This document shows, in pieces, positions 23,051 to 35,929 of a DNA stretch of 64,000 nucleotides. The position numbers and the translations under genes are program-made. The notes under the pieces are model-generated. The model saw only the letters and a list, made by a program, of their open reading frames with translations, did no database searches and was not told the origin of the DNA. The first letter of the stretch is position 1. Each line of letters begins with the position of its first letter. The stretch lies in NCBI GenBank assembly GCA_013350335.1, contig CM023539.1, positions 10,781,302 through 10,845,301 on the forward strand. The letters are read 5' to 3'. Origin of the DNA: Chimonanthus salicifolius (lineage: Eukaryota > Streptophyta > Magnoliopsida > Laurales > Calycanthaceae).

Positions 23051-23215
23051 CAGGTTACCCCTACTTATAGTTACTAAATAAGTTTTTTATCCTTAGGGTA
23101 AGTTCTTACTTTACCACTGCAATTACAAAACAAGATAAAGGTAACCCCTATGCCAGGATGACCCCTACTCAGGGGTAACTCCTATAAAATTTATCCTTCA
23201 TCCAAACGCAGGCTC

Positions 23216-23890
23216 TATCGCTCTCTAAAGTTATCCCTTAGTAAAAAGAAATTAGTAAAGGGAGAATACTGCGCTCAAGAGGGAATATTGCATTAGTGTA
23301 ATGGTTTTAGGATTTTCCTCATTCATCCCTCGGTTTAAATCTTGGGTCAGCCGATAATTTTCTCTCTCCATCTGATATTTGCAACAAAAAAATTATTGGA
23401 ATAAATTCAGGAAAATTTATGGTAAATTCAGAAAATTGGGAGCTTCTTGAATATGTAATTTTTTCATTAAATATCGGTCATTTACATATTTGAAGTATTT
23501 ATTTTTAAGTTTCAAAAATGATTTTTTATAAAATTAACAATAAATGATAAAAATTGATAAAAAAAATTAAAAAATTATGTAGAATTTTTTTTATAAATTT
23601 ATTGATTAGTATTATGAATTTTTTAAATTTTATTCCTTATTTTATAAGCCACCTAAATTTAAATGAGGTCATTAACAAAACTAATTTAAATGAAAAGTGT
23701 TTGAAAATACACCACCTACATCAAGATACATAAAAAAATACATCAAATACATAAAAAATACACCAAATACAACGAAGTATCACCAAATTTTCTAAAAAAT
23801 ATATAACATCACTATGGATCAAGCACTTCGTACAGATAACCGGGCACGTGAAAATAAAACCTGACATATATGTCCTTCGTAAGTTGTTCA
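23216..23890. other. AT-rich DNA between MITE-B and the hAT transposon
   Basis: No gene is seen. Near 23690-23790 there is a short run of CATACACCAAATAC-like words. The 3' inverted end of the hAT element may lie in this stretch, but I could not identify it. Confidence 0.4.
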
Positions 23891-23899
23891 TCGGTCAAC

Positions 23900-26800
23900 G
23901 TGTTCTCAAATGTTGTTGACGATGGATACTAATACTACCAATTATCAGAGGAGGGTTGCGATTGGTCATTAAAAAAATAGACATAGAGTGCATATTACTT
24001 GACAAGGAGTCTGTGTCTACGTGTCTATATCTAGATTGATCCCAATATCCTGTGCGCATATATCCAAATGAAACATATCTTGCACTTTGCCCGGGCATGT
24101 TTGGTCCGCCATGAGGTGTATGTTGTCTATCCTTCTCTCTGTGATGGACTTGACTCATGTCAGGGTAATATACCCTGGTGGAATTTCTGGCTCAACATCC
24201 ACAGCAACATTTTTCCAACCAATATTGTATCCATCATGTAACCCATTACCATCATCCGTAGATGAATCAGATCTGGCCGACTCATAATCACGCCTACTAG
24301 GTGGTTGGCTTCCATCTGTTTGTCCTCCTCCTCTGTGAAGAGTTGCCTTCTCATGTTGTCCTAGTAGGTCGCTCACTAACAAAATGACGACGTGGTGCCA
24401 TCCTTGTACTTGTTTCCCATCGCATACCTGCATTTGGGGGCAGGACCCACTGACTAAATGGTGGCGACCGTCATTTTCCTCCTCATCCTCGTCATCCTCC
24501 AGTTCTCCCAACTATATTGTGGTCTAAAAATGATACATTGAGATCGTTGAGTACCGGTTTTTCTTTCTCTTCGATCCATTCACTCAATGGATTTTTATAA
24601 GTGAATAAATATTCAAGGTTGATAGGGATGAAAAATCTTCTCTATCAGTCAGCGCCAGCTCTGGGTACCTCATTAAATTCCATGCTTGTAGTTGCTGATT
24701 GTAGTGAAGGTACACCAAATCATTTAGTCTTTCAGATGATAACCTGTTTCGAGGCTTACTGTGAACATATTTAAATGTTGACTAATTACGCTCGTAGTTG
24801 GTTGCACTGCTTGTCTGACTCATCAACTTAATAACGTGCCTCCTTAACATAGGTGTATTGTTTCCAAAATATGTTCACCACTGGGTTGCGCTTATCATCG
24901 CCGTCTCTTTCAACTTAACTTCAGCGGCTTCATCAGCAAATGACTCCAAACGCATGTCGTATAAACACAATAGTAAGTATGTATAATGTATGGGTGTAAC
25001 TACAAAAACAATAAACACAATTAGTAAATCCGTATAATGAATATAATTTAGATGATCGAGAATGACATATCATAATAAACCAAAGTAATGCATCTCTGAA
25101 ACATGTCGCCCATTCACCAGAATGCATGACACCCATAATCTTCATCGTTCGTCTTATAGCATTACGAATTGTGTCCAAGTCTAGCCCTTGATCCAGTTCA
25201 TGAAGTTTTTTCGAAAATGGATTCAAATAAGACGCTGTCAAGTGGAAATGCGATTAGCAAAAACATAAGAAGTGCACAATAATGAGATATAAACTCACAT
25301 AGCAATGAAAAACTAACTTACCATGACCTGTGGGTTCAAAATGAAGAATTGTTCAATACGTTTATTGATGATTTCCACATAGGGCTCCGTATCAAAAACT
25401 TTCCCAATTTCAGCTTTGGCTTTTAAGATGCATTCAAAGACATAAGGCAGTGTCGGCTTCTCGTCTCCATCCACAAATAGGAGTGTTGTTACTATAGGAG
25501 TACAGATGTTGATGGCAGTTGCGACACAGTCCCAGAACGATTTAGATAAAAATAGGTGCGTAATGTTGTCGTAATATCTTCTGTGTTTTTCGTTTCTCAT
25601 GTCAAATGCATTTTTGAAGGACTTATTATGCACCATCTTCTTCAATTCTTCCTTACTTCTTAAGAAGCTCTGCATAATAAGGAATACTGTGGTGAAACGG
25701 GTTACTGCATGTCACAGTAGTTCACGATGCTTAGTGTACTTCCTCATAACCTCTAGGACTTTAATGTGGTTGTATATAAATGTGATGACGTCCCTACACC
25801 ACTCAATTAGGTTCTTGAATTTTGTCACACCAGAAAAGTCTTTGAGGATCAAGTCTATCGGTGGGCCGCACAGGGGGTCCATAAGATCCAAGGGTATGTG
25901 TTCTCGACGTTCTTCCTTCTCGACTTATAGCCCGGTCCGTTGTCCATTACAATTTGGACAACATTCTCAGGTCCAACTTCTTCACAGACAGACAACATTA
26001 AACTGCAAATAAAATCTCCATCATTAGTTCGTATCCCAGTGTCAAACAATTTATGATACACTGTGCCACATTGATTATAAATGAGGAAATTAACGATACT
26101 CCGGTTATCGTCACTCTTCCAACCATTCGTTATAATGGTTATTCTTGTATCCTTCCAGGAAGACTTAAAATTATCTACGCACTCCCGGATCCGCTATATC
26201 TCGTGCGGGATGAATGTTGTAGATATATCATACGGCGATGGGAAGTTAATAGAGGGTCCAACAACTGCGGTTGCAAAGCACATGGCCATAAAATATGGAT
26301 TCTCAATGTCTCTCGGTGGCCAGTGGACATCAGCGAAATACTTTGTTGCTGTCGTCCCAATGGAATGCTTCACCAACTTTCTACTGGCTTGATTTATTTT
26401 TCCTTATTGCAAAGAAGTCGATCTATCCCATATTGGGTCACCAGCACCATCTGTCTCTGAATTCACACCGTGGCGTTTATCTGCATCCCGATGTCCTCCT
26501 TTGAATGCATTTTTAATCGAACTCCATCTACACTAACTTCCAGATTTTCTACTCAATGATTCGGTGGCAGTCCCTGTATAGAGAAAAATAACTCATTTAT
26601 TGACATTTTAATTAATTTTGAAATAAATTGCTATTTTTAGAGTAAACAAGAAATTAGCATGCACCAGCATGCTGGCCCATCTCATGTTTGCGGTGATTTA
26701 TTTGCATTACACGCTGCATATCCCTGGCTTCCTCTGTCTGGCCTAGTTCCCCTTCTGAGGAAGATGATGGGACATTCTGCATGTATTGGGCCTCCATTTC

Positions 26801-27089
26801 ATTTTCTAAGTAATCCCCCATGATGTGACCCATAGCATGCTCTTCTGCTTCAGTCCTTTTTTTTTTTTTTTTTTTTCTGTGCATTGGCCTTTAGTAATTC
26901 CCCACAAATAAGTTGTGCTTCTGTTACTGCGCTTTTGCAACTTGCAACATTACCCATCTTCCCAACTATATGTTCTTTCAAACAGGTAATTCTGCCTGAA
27001 TTCATTTTCCCACAGAATTTGCACTTCACTCGGTTATTACTATGTCGTTCACCAAATTGCCATGTCGGATCGTCTTTGTTTGGTGCCAT
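23900..27089 (-). pseudogene. hAT-family transposase with BED zinc finger, decayed
   Basis: Minus-strand blocks appear in the order of plant hAT transposases. First comes a BED zinc finger (27089-26850, with CKFCGK and a following H-C pair). Then a DUF659-like part ends in VMDNGPGYKSRRKNVE and WTPCAAH (26061-25857). The catalytic-fold middle follows (about 25850-25313, with HAVTRFTT and FVDGDEKPTLPYV), then a part at 25241-24933. The C-terminal dimerisation domain is at about 24840-24660 (VHSKPRNRL, then LNDLVYLHYN), and a low-complexity acidic/Ser tail follows. A T-run at about 26858-26877 and many stops or frameshifts interrupt it, including a TAG in the dimerisation domain. It cannot make an active enzyme. 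It may be the kind of source that moved the hAT-type MITEs in this window, but that link is inference. Confidence 0.85.
26850..27089 (-). pseudogene. BED zinc finger exon of the hAT transposase
   Basis: This 79-codon open frame starts MAPNKDDPTWQFGERH. It holds the C-x2-C pair (CKFC) and a later HIVG...C pattern of the BED DNA-binding finger, followed by a helix rich in Ala and Lys. It ends in a lysine run produced by the T-tract. In hAT transposases this domain binds the element ends. Confidence 0.8.
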
Positions 27090-27253
27090 TAGTGATTAAG
27101 AAGTGCATGACATGGTATATATTAGTATTGATTATTGTTAATTTGTGATCTCTCTTTTTTTTTTTTTCAAAGAATCTAGACTATAAAATGAGAAAGTTGG
27201 TTTAAAAAAAATCATAATTTTTTGCTAGAGTTACCTACTTTTTGGCCATTTTC

Positions 27254-27506
27254 TGTGATGACCCACCCTTTTCCAATGCTTAAAATCAGAGTATATATAT
27301 ATTTTTTTGAAATACAAATTAGGAAAAGACCGGAGTGTGCCACGATGCGAGCCGAGTCTGAGTCCGAAGACCCGACCCTCGACTGGCCCAACCTAGCACA
27401 TGCGTAGAACAACCCACAAACATTTGTGCATGTGCCAGCACAGCCTATAGAAAATGATTTGCGGAAATAACAATTGAGGAGATACTTATAACATTCAAAC
27501 ATGATA
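27254..27506. repeat. Possible LTR end of an older gypsy-type element
   Basis: TGTGATGACCCACCC at 27254 resembles the inverted form of gypsy LTR 3' ends (compare GGGTCGGGGCATGACA at 49970-49985). The element would continue on the other side of the solo LTR at 27512-30135, into about 30141-31400. I could not find its other end. Confidence 0.35.
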
Positions 27507-27511
27507 CCAAA

Positions 27512-30135
27512 TGTTGATGTGCAAATTTTACATTTATAATCTCGTAAGCGCACGAATCATTTAATAGTATAGCGATTGAGTGCGAGGTCGAACCCAAAGG
27601 AAATCCACAAAATATATGCTTAAATTAAATTGGTACCTTTTAAAAAGATGTAATCTTAAGAAATCTAATATATGGAATTACAATTTAAATCTAGAAAACC
27701 AAAGTAACACCATCTTTATTTAATTTATGAATTTAACAATTCGATAATCAAATCCATCTTTTTATTAAAATGGTGAAACATGAATGATGGTAGTCTCATC
27801 TTAATTAAAAATCATATGTTTTAAGATAAAAATATCATATCTCGAGCCTTAGTTACTTGAATCTCGAGAGAGAGAAAATAGATAAGCATACAAGTATAAA
27901 AACAAGAAGATAGATTGAACATTTAAAATACAACAAATAGACAAAATAACTAATGTAACTAAAAGACTGGAAATAAATTCACAAGTAAAGTAAATAACAG
28001 AATTTAAAAGTGCAGAATTTAAAGGTGGTTATAGAATTTTTCTTTCATCGCCCAAAATGAATAAATAAATAGGTAACCTAGATCTGAAATTCAACGCATA
28101 GAATTCAAGATTCATTTTACACCTTTTAATTAAAATTTATACTCTTTGATCTAATTAAAGTTTGATCCTAGGTTCAACATTCACAACCTAAGACTTTAAT
28201 CAAATACATAATATAAAAAGAAACATAAAAGACATCATGAATAATCAGACTTTTCAAGAATCTAAAAATGGACATTTCTTATTTATTAAATGGAAGAATT
28301 TAAGTACAGGCATACATAAAATTGAGAACAAGAAAACAAAATGGAGACGTAAATTTACAACTCTCACTTGCAAAATCGTGTAGGACCTCATGTCTTCTTG
28401 TCTCTTGATCTTTTCTCATCAGCCTTTGGTCCTCTTGAGCTCCAGGTTAAATTCGAAATTTACTGTTGGCTTAGTGCTCTATTTATAGGCTCAGGGTTGG
28501 AATGAACGGCTGAGATTAAATCTGGGTTAACTTATGAATTGATGGCTTGGATTGGATCTCATTTAAAGTGGATGGAGGAGATTTTATGTTAAAAAGGCCA
28601 AGGTTACAAGGCATACACGAAATCTGGGTTGCTTGGCTTAGTGGCTAAGCAATAGTGGAGAAAAATTGGGATTTAGGATTAGTTTGAAAAGTATAGTGCA
28701 AATCCCATTTTTCTACACATGTATCATCTTGCAGTTCTATTTTGACCTAGTAAACGTACGATCTTGAAATTTTGTAAACTACAAAGTTGTATCCCTTAAT
28801 GTCTTCTTTCCAACGCAACAAGAGTTAACACAATCAGATATTGGAGTAGAAAGTTATGGTCAAAATACCAAAGCTGTGTCAAAATTTGTCTCCCAAATCC
28901 CATTTTTTTCTCCATTTCTTCCTCCACAAGGCTTCACACGAAATTGACAAGTCTAGTCCTTGCGTTTGGTGAATTTCGATTGCTTGGAGGAGGGGTGATG
29001 AGGTGTAGATGATGTGGCATGAACTTAAATGGGATTTTGGGTCAAATGCATGGAGAGATTTTAGTTGCTTGGGTTCCAAGTTGTTCTATAACTAGGGTTT
29101 TATGAATGAATGGTTATGATTGAATGGGACTTAGATCTAAGGTAAGTTGATTAAAATAAATTATATAAATGGTAGGTTCCTAATGGAGGGTTGAGATTCA
29201 AAGGTTGATCAAGAAGGATGATGAAATGCATGGCTTAAATCTAAAATGATGAATGTATGTAATGGATAAGTAAGGTGGCTCTAGGGTTTTCCTAAGTTTT
29301 TGAATGAAATGAGTTGTTGTGATGAAATGTCCTAAGATCTAATGGCTTAACTAATGGATGAATGATTAGGTGATGCATGGATGGTCATGATCCTAAGGTT
29401 AATCTATTTGATGGATAGATTGGATGACCTAGATCTAATATTATGAATGTATGGGTTGGATTTGGATCTAGGTTTGACCTAATTTTAATGCATGGGATAG
29501 GATTTAAGATGGAGATTGGATGGTGTGTATTGATAAGGAGATGGACAAGGCTTGGGCGTGTGAATGGGTTATGGACTTAGGTTTTGGACTTATAAATGAG
29601 CACATGGGTCTTCAGTGGACCCTGGACTTGAGCTTGAGGACTTGGGCCTTTGTTGGACTTTCAAGTGCACATTGGCCTGGCCCATCTGTGATATGCACAT
29701 GGACTGCCTATGGCCTGGCCCAATGCTAGCCTATGGAGCTTAGCTTGGCCCAACTGAAGTGGATCTCTGGCCCATTAATCTTGAATTTCAGCCTTTGCCT
29801 CTTGAATTGCAGGTTTTCTCTTCTAGAATTTAATAATTACATTCACCACTTTAAAATCTTGAATATTGATTTAATCTAGACTCTCATAGATAGATTTAGA
29901 CCAGCTAATTTACATGAAATCCCTAAAAGTGGAGTAAAATTAATCATAAAAAATTCAGGTCTTCCGACTTAAGCACTAAACTTGCAATTATCCACTGTTT
30001 TAGCTTGATTTTCTGAATTCTCCATTTTTAATCTACAAAACTAAGAAATTATATTAAATGCACCAATATACACAGAATTGAGAGCTAACTACTTCAATAA
30101 TCAAGGGTAAAAATGTAAGATTTCAGTGCTCAACA
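27512..30135 (-). mobile_element. Solo LTR, 2624 bp, TGTTGA family copy 1
   Basis: The unit begins TGTTGATGTG and ends GTGCTCAACA, so the ends are 6-bp inverted repeats TGTTGA/TCAACA. It is flanked by a perfect 5-bp duplication CCAAA (27507-27511 and 30136-30140). There is no coding content, primer site or internal region, so this is a solo LTR left by recombination or a very large non-coding terminal repeat. A second copy lies at 38923-41496 and is similar over its whole length. Orientation is inferred by comparison with the element at 45035-47133. Confidence 0.88.
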
Positions 30136-30140
30136 CCAAA

Positions 30141-31850
30141 TTCACCTCATTAACAAATATAAGAAATTACTCAAACCATAAGTCAAATTACCATATTCAA
30201 GTCCAAAAATAGGAGTTATATCTATGCCATTATATTCCCACAAATACTCCTATGAAATCAAATTGTTCTACCAAACTATCAAATAAAGAACTAAGTTCTT
30301 CAAGCATCTCCTTCTCCACTTTGTTTAGGCTTGGCTACCACTAGGTCCAGCCTCTTCTCCTTTGCCATGATCTACATTAACATCTAAAGGGGAAAAATAT
30401 GCAGGTTTAGTCAACTTGCCCGTAAGAATTCCAACCAAGAAAATGCACTACGAGTGTGATAACATAATATCATATAATCCAAAAGCAATGTTGGAGAAAT
30501 CACATGTTATGACAGAATATACATTTCTCAAAAGAACTCAAAGTATACAAAAATCTCATGATCTAGAAATCATACTTGATACTTATCTTATAATGATATG
30601 CCATGGGTGTCATGTATCAATGAAATGCCATCCCATACCCATGCATCAAATCACACTAGTTATCTCATCCAACTAGTTTCATAATGGCCAGTTATGTCCA
30701 ACAGCATTTGTGGCGGCCACCACCAAGGTGTTGTTACCCATCCACAAGTTAACAGAGACTATCGGTGGAGTATGGACTCCTCCCTCTGCGTAGGGTTTCG
30801 GGACCTTCCCAGTAGCACTTTGGCCCAATTAACGTCGTAACATTCACAACAAATGGACGTGGCCAAAGTATAACATTTTAATATCATACAATAACTTTTC
30901 GTACACGAGACAAAACAATGTCCGGACAATTCATTCTTGGCTCGGTAATGCAATCCCTCCTATGCAATCATGCATGAGGCACATGTATGCAATTATGATG
31001 ACAAACCATGGATCATATAGTTCTAATACTTTTGCAATATGTAAAACATCATGATAATTTAGCTCAATGAAAATCATGTTGAAAACATCATATTTTCATA
31101 ATTCTAAATTTATAATTTCAAAGGAAAAGACAAGTATAATGATAAATATTTCACACTTATGTGCTTAAATAAAGTAGGAACTCCTACTTAATCTAGGATG
31201 ATCAACAAAAGGGGTTACTCTCAAAGTCTCTCGAACACTCTCAAAGTCTCTCGAATGGTATCGGGACTACCCTCGCTTCCTTTGTCCATGTACATGTTTC
31301 AAATCATAATTTCATGTCATTATCATATTAATCTTTTTGTCTAATCTAAACAGGTCTAAACAAGACCCAAGGGTCAACTGTATGATCTTTATAGTCTAAG
31401 AGACTCCACGTAAATATGATTTATCATTAAGTTCATTAGCCTTATTAAACTATCCATGTCTCAGGCTGACACATTGACACTGTCGATACATCGCCCTTGG
31501 ACACAACCGACACATCGATCATCTCGACATGTCGACTGGCTCTTTCTGTTCCAGTTCATGTTTTCCACTTGTTCTCAGGTTATATGTATCGACCCAGTTG
31601 ATACATCTAGGGGTACATTGGTTCGAGGGGTCGAGCACGTCAACATATCCTCCTTAGTTTGATCTATCAATATTCGTGTTTGTTCTCTGTTCTCAAACCA
31701 CATGTGCATATACCGGAGGTGTCGACTTCATTGACATGTCCTCCGAGGTTTGGTCTATTAACATTCATCATTCGTTCCCAAGCCGATATGTTGGCCTGTT
31801 CGATATATCTATCAGAGATCCGTGGCCATATCGACGCATATCTAACAAAG
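30141..31850. other. Repeat-like DNA, no gene recognised
   Basis: No supported coding region. The stretch at 30690-30960, read on the minus strand, looks like the inner part of a gypsy LTR. The stretch at 31440-31850 has repeated CGACAC, ATCGA and TGTCGA words similar in style to the first 160 bases of the window. Both are probably remains of LTR elements. Confidence 0.4.
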
Positions 31851-32057
31851 TTATATTTTGTGAATTGAGCGGCAGATAACAAGATTTTGTGTATGGGGAA
31901 TATGGAGAATATTGGAAAGATAAAATGTGGAGGAGCCAGAGGAAAGAGACAAAATAACAGTGTGCGCAATGGGAAGGGAGTCACCGTTACCCAAAAGAAC
32001 ATGATAAGTGCCACTGTAGTCAGACTGAGAGCATAGTGGGTGTGCATCAACTATCAT
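31851..32057 (-). pseudogene. Copia protease-region remnant
   Basis: The block YSGTYHVLLGNGDSLPIAHT followed by FYLSNILHIPH is the usual text of the copia protease and its linker to integrase. The catalytic Asp triplet, normally just upstream, is not preserved in frame. Confidence 0.7.
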
Positions 32058-32109
32058 ATGATTGGTAGCTCTTGTATCAGGGTATCAATTGTGATCAGCT
32101 GGAGAGCAA

Positions 32110-32981
32110 TCTGCATGCCGGTGAAGGTAGATGGAAGATCAACATCGAAGGGAGGCTCTTGACGGTAGTGCTGATAGCAAGTGGAAGCACTATGTCCATA
32201 CTTGGAGCAGATCTGACACTGAAGGACAGGAAACTGAGGATGTTCAAGAATACTGGAAGGCCTCGACCACGATTACCACGACCACCTCTACATTGTCAGA
32301 GCGACCCCGACGACTATGGCCACCATGAGCATATGAACTGCACCCATGAGATGAGAGAAGAGCAGTGAGAGGCACGCCTCCATGGCTATCAGATGGGGTA
32401 CTCTGTCCCAAATGTGTGAGTTGGGACTCAAATAATAAGAGGTGAGCACGGAGATCTTGGAACACGGGAAGTGGAGGAGAGAGAATGGTAGTAGTGTAAA
32501 ACATGGAATAATCGGGGCCAAGGCGACGGAGAATTGATGTAATAGTCTTTGTACCTTTGGAGAGAGAGAGCACTTGAATTAGCAAATGAGTGGCATTGGC
32601 AAGAGAATACTGTGAAAAATTGCGTTGTAGACAATTCCAAATCTTACGAGAGGTGGAGAGGCCAAGAACCTGTGCAAACACAGGTTCAGAGGGCGTCGCA
32701 ATAAGAATGCCAACGAGGTTCTGATCCATTGCGATCTAGGTGGTGTAGGCAGGGTTTGGAGTAGATTTGGATTGGTCATCAGTAAAAAGGTATGGAGGGG
32801 GACAAGGGACGGTGCCATCAATGTAGGACCAATAGTGTTGACCAACCAAGAACGGTTTTATTTGGACATGTCAAAGAAGTTAGTTTGTCTCCGTTAATTT
32901 AATGGAGACAAGATGGGAAAAATTGGAGATTGTGGTGGCATGAGCAGTGGGGGTTGAAGAGGAAACTACAGAGGAGGCCAT
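32110..32981 (-). pseudogene. Copia gag remnant
   Basis: A start at 32981 (MASSVVSSST) leads to SNFSHLVSIKLTETN and a stop. The frame then resumes as MDQNLVGILIATPSEPVFAQ and FSQYSLANATHLL, the UBN2-type gag of copia elements. Part of the gag middle is deleted: the text jumps from GTKTIT to LRRLGPDYSMFYT. The zinc-knuckle area lies near 32300-32110 in a different frame (CQICSKYGHSASTCYQH). Confidence 0.75.
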
Positions 32982-33029
32982 CGTAATGACGAGGTGGGAT
33001 GGCTGTTCTGAGAGGTGCCTTTTTTTTTT

Positions 33030-34010
33030 TTTCCTTATAGTAGGGCTTGTTAAGAGAAAGAGGCAAGGCCGGTGGAAAAAGTTACTCCTATGATGGACTT
33101 AACCAATCCTTCATCAACCCACGTAGCTGCCGACAAACTATTTTGGATTGTTGGAATTCCCAGAGTGGAAAAAGTTACTCCTTTGATTGACTTAACCTTA
33201 CCTCAGCAAACCAGGCCGGATTGGACCCGCGCCAATCATCAGAAAGGAAATCAGCGGGCGTGAGAAACACCGGAGAAGATCTGCTCGGGTGGAGAAGGGC
33301 AACTGATAAAGAAGCAAATCGCAGGAGATCAACATGTGACAGCAGAGGGGGGATTGGCGCATGCAGTAGATCTGGGCTGGATTCAAAACGGTAGATCTGA
33401 TGCAAGGGAGAGGAGATCTACAGGCAAGAATCTCTTCCAATGGAGACAGTGCGGTTGTCGCTCTCGGGTATCAAAACCGAGATGGGACAGAGAGTGGAGA
33501 AGAGAAGACAGATGAGATCAACAGATCTGGGATTCCCAGATGTCAAGATGTGGCAAGAATGGAAGAAGGTCGCAAGAGGGGTGTGCCCAGAGGAGAGAGA
33601 GGATTCTGGTCGTGTGGAAGGGCCGACGATGCAGATCTGGCGCAGAGCAGGTGTGTTGTTGAAGAGAAGAGGCGGGGATCGCGCTTGGACTTGCAGGACT
33701 GATCATCAGATATGATAATGGCGAGAAAGGATCTGCTGGATCTGTTCAGAGTAGAGCAGCAGGAGGAAGCAAAAGGGGCGCACCCAAATCCGGCGAGCAG
33801 CAGCAAAAAACAGTGCTGATCTGAGGTGAAGAAGAAAAAGGAAAGAAAGTCGGAGCAGAGAACGGCGCCAATCGAACGGAATAGAACCTTTGCAGAGAAA
33901 GAGAGGAGTGCACCATGTGAAAAATGGCCTAAGATGCAAGATGGAGAGCCGCCGATAGCCAATGTAAAGATTTGGGAGAAAAAAATCAAAGACTTGGGAA
34001 TCGAGGTCTC
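33030..34010 (-). other. Leader of the copia element
   Basis: The region between primer site and gag has open frames on both strands that match nothing and look accidental. It contains a short duplication: GTGGAAAAAGTTACTCC followed by GACTTAACC, near 33070 and again near 33166. Confidence 0.5.
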
Positions 34011-34022
34011 GCTCTGACACCA
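34011..34022 (-). promoter_or_regulatory. Primer binding site for tRNA-Met
   Basis: On the minus strand TGGTGTCAGAGC differs by one base from the usual plant site TGGTATCAGAGC. It marks the 5' LTR border of the copia element at about 34023. Confidence 0.75.
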
Positions 34023-35925
34023 CCCTTCTCATTATACAATAAATAAATATATATATATATATAAACCTAAGTATATATATAAATATATAGATGTTAAAAC
34101 CTAAGTATAGAAGCCTTCAATCAGGAAACTTGATAAAGATAGAATAATATAAATATGGTAGGCCAACCCTTTCCTCTAATGTAATGTTTGACTCCCCAAG
34201 GACGTAAGGGGATATTAGAGAGAACTTGAGATAAATAGTAGTGGAACTTTCTATGGATTGTTTAAACCTATGGGATGTTTAGAGTTAATTATGACCAATG
34301 AAATAAAATAAAGAATGAATGGTATTGAGATGTTGAGACAGAATAAATGAGTAGGTGATAATTGTTGTCAAAAACTCATTTTTAGGAGAGATTTCCAAAA
34401 TTTTGGTGGAAATCTAGAAGACCCGAAAAACACCTTGCACGTGTGACATCTCATGTGTCTACAGACTTACGTGTTTCATAAAAAGAAAATTTAGTCACAC
34501 GTCTTGAGGGTCGAGGGTTGATAGGTCGACCATAACATTCTAAGAATGGTTTTGAGTCATTGTAGTCATTTAAAGGACATGCACCATGGCTGAAATTCAA
34601 TTGGAATAAAAAAAATATTTTTGGAGCAATTACTACTCTCCAAATTCAAATACGAATTTTGTAAAGAATTTATTCAAGCTTTACTTGAGGGCTTCGGTCG
34701 TTATCCAGATCTTTGGATCAATCCCAGGTTAGTACCATGAATTGATTAATTTCATTGTGTTTTAGGCTTGAGCTTCGATATATGCATGGATTTTCATCTT
34801 TCTCTCATTTTTTATTAATTAATTAAAATTGAAATTAGGAGGATGAATTAAATCCAAACTCAACCTAAACATTAAGTTCATGGGAATTGGGCCTCTTAGA
34901 CGGATCATTAATCGCAATAAGAGAAGTGGTTTGATTGCTTGAAACCCAATCGATCCAAGGCTTTTCAAAATTGCAAGAATTTTGAACCCGAAATCCTGAT
35001 GAGCGTAAGGAACGATAGGTTGTCTTCCCTGCTTTTCCAGAGTGAGAGTTCTTTGGAAATCCTGTGTACGGCATAGTTTTGGTTTCCATCACAAATTTGA
35101 ATTTTTTTATTGTTGTTTGACCATCGTAATTTTCAATTCAATTTTTTTTTTTTTTCATTTTGATGTAATTGGACTCTATTTTTATTTTATTCATCAATCT
35201 GAGAAATTATAAGTTCCGGACATTGATGGTATGAGCCAATTGTAATTTTTACTAATGTGTGATCCATCTCCATTATTACTATTTGCCAATGAGAACTATG
35301 CTCAAAGCAGTTCTTTAAACAGTAGTGTGTGGTGACAGATTGAAGTTTGAACCGTGGAATTTCTTAGCTTGATAACATCCCGGACACAGTGTTTAAGATC
35401 AGCATCACTGTTGCTCGAAAACATCCCAGATGATCTTATTAAAGAAGTTGTTTAAAGAAAAAAACAATTTCAAAACTGTACCCAGAATCCCGTAAAGTAA
35501 ATTACAGAGCTTAAAAACCATATCAATTGGACTCCAAAAATTCTGAAATTTCGGGTGTGGATAGCCATGTCAAAGAGCTTTCCAGCAACAACAAAACCAA
35601 CTAGATCGAGTTCTGGAGCTCTAGTTGCGGTCATTTTGGTGACAGAGCACAGAATTGAACAATTTTAGCAGAAATGATCTAAACGGGGAGTTGTCAATTT
35701 TTTTTCCAATATCACCTGATCTCGAAAAAATTTGAAAAAAAATCGTGATGGAAGAATCATTAGTTGTCTGTCTCACGAAAAAAATTTAGGTGATTTTGTC
35801 CAGAACCTCAGATATAACATGTGCAGAATTGTAATTTTCTGCAAGTACAGATTTCAACGACAGTTTGCAAAATTTTTTTATGTATCATTTGTACTAAAAA
35901 AATTTCAAAATAAAAATAAAAATTG
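34023..35925. other. LTR remains and AT-rich DNA, no gene recognised
   Basis: The first part should be the 5' LTR of the copia element. The segment at 34360-34560 (TTTTTAGGAGAGATTTCCAAAATTTTGG-like text, broken here for length) resembles the gypsy LTR text at 44760-44830 and 49800-49860. No open frame deserves annotation. Confidence 0.4.
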
Positions 35926-35929
35926 AAAG

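Larger units (their letters stand above)
22277..23215. mobile_element. MITE-B, about 940 bp, related to MITE-A, with internal tandem repeats
   Basis: The left end (GTGCTTGCATTTGAACAGGG) and the right end read inwards (GAGCCTGCGTTTGGATGAAG) resemble the ends of MITE-A. The subterminal text is also alike: runs of TTACCC, then CCTTATTTGGTAA. The inner part is a four-unit tandem repeat, listed separately. A clean target duplication was not found, so the outer borders are approximate. Confidence 0.6.
31851..34022 (-). mobile_element. Copia-type LTR retrotransposon, 5' internal part only
   Basis: Read on the minus strand, the order is: primer binding site (34022-34011), a leader of about 1 kb, a broken gag (32981-32110) and a protease-region remnant (2057 bp downstream of the primer site region, 32057-31851). 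Integrase, reverse transcriptase and RNase H are absent because the element is cut off at about 31850. The 5' LTR should lie just above 34022, but its outer end was not found. Confidence 0.75.

Noticed and set aside
33400..34032. Several overlapping open frames on both strands, up to 148 codons
   Set aside because: They lie in the leader between the copia primer site and gag and show no family pattern.
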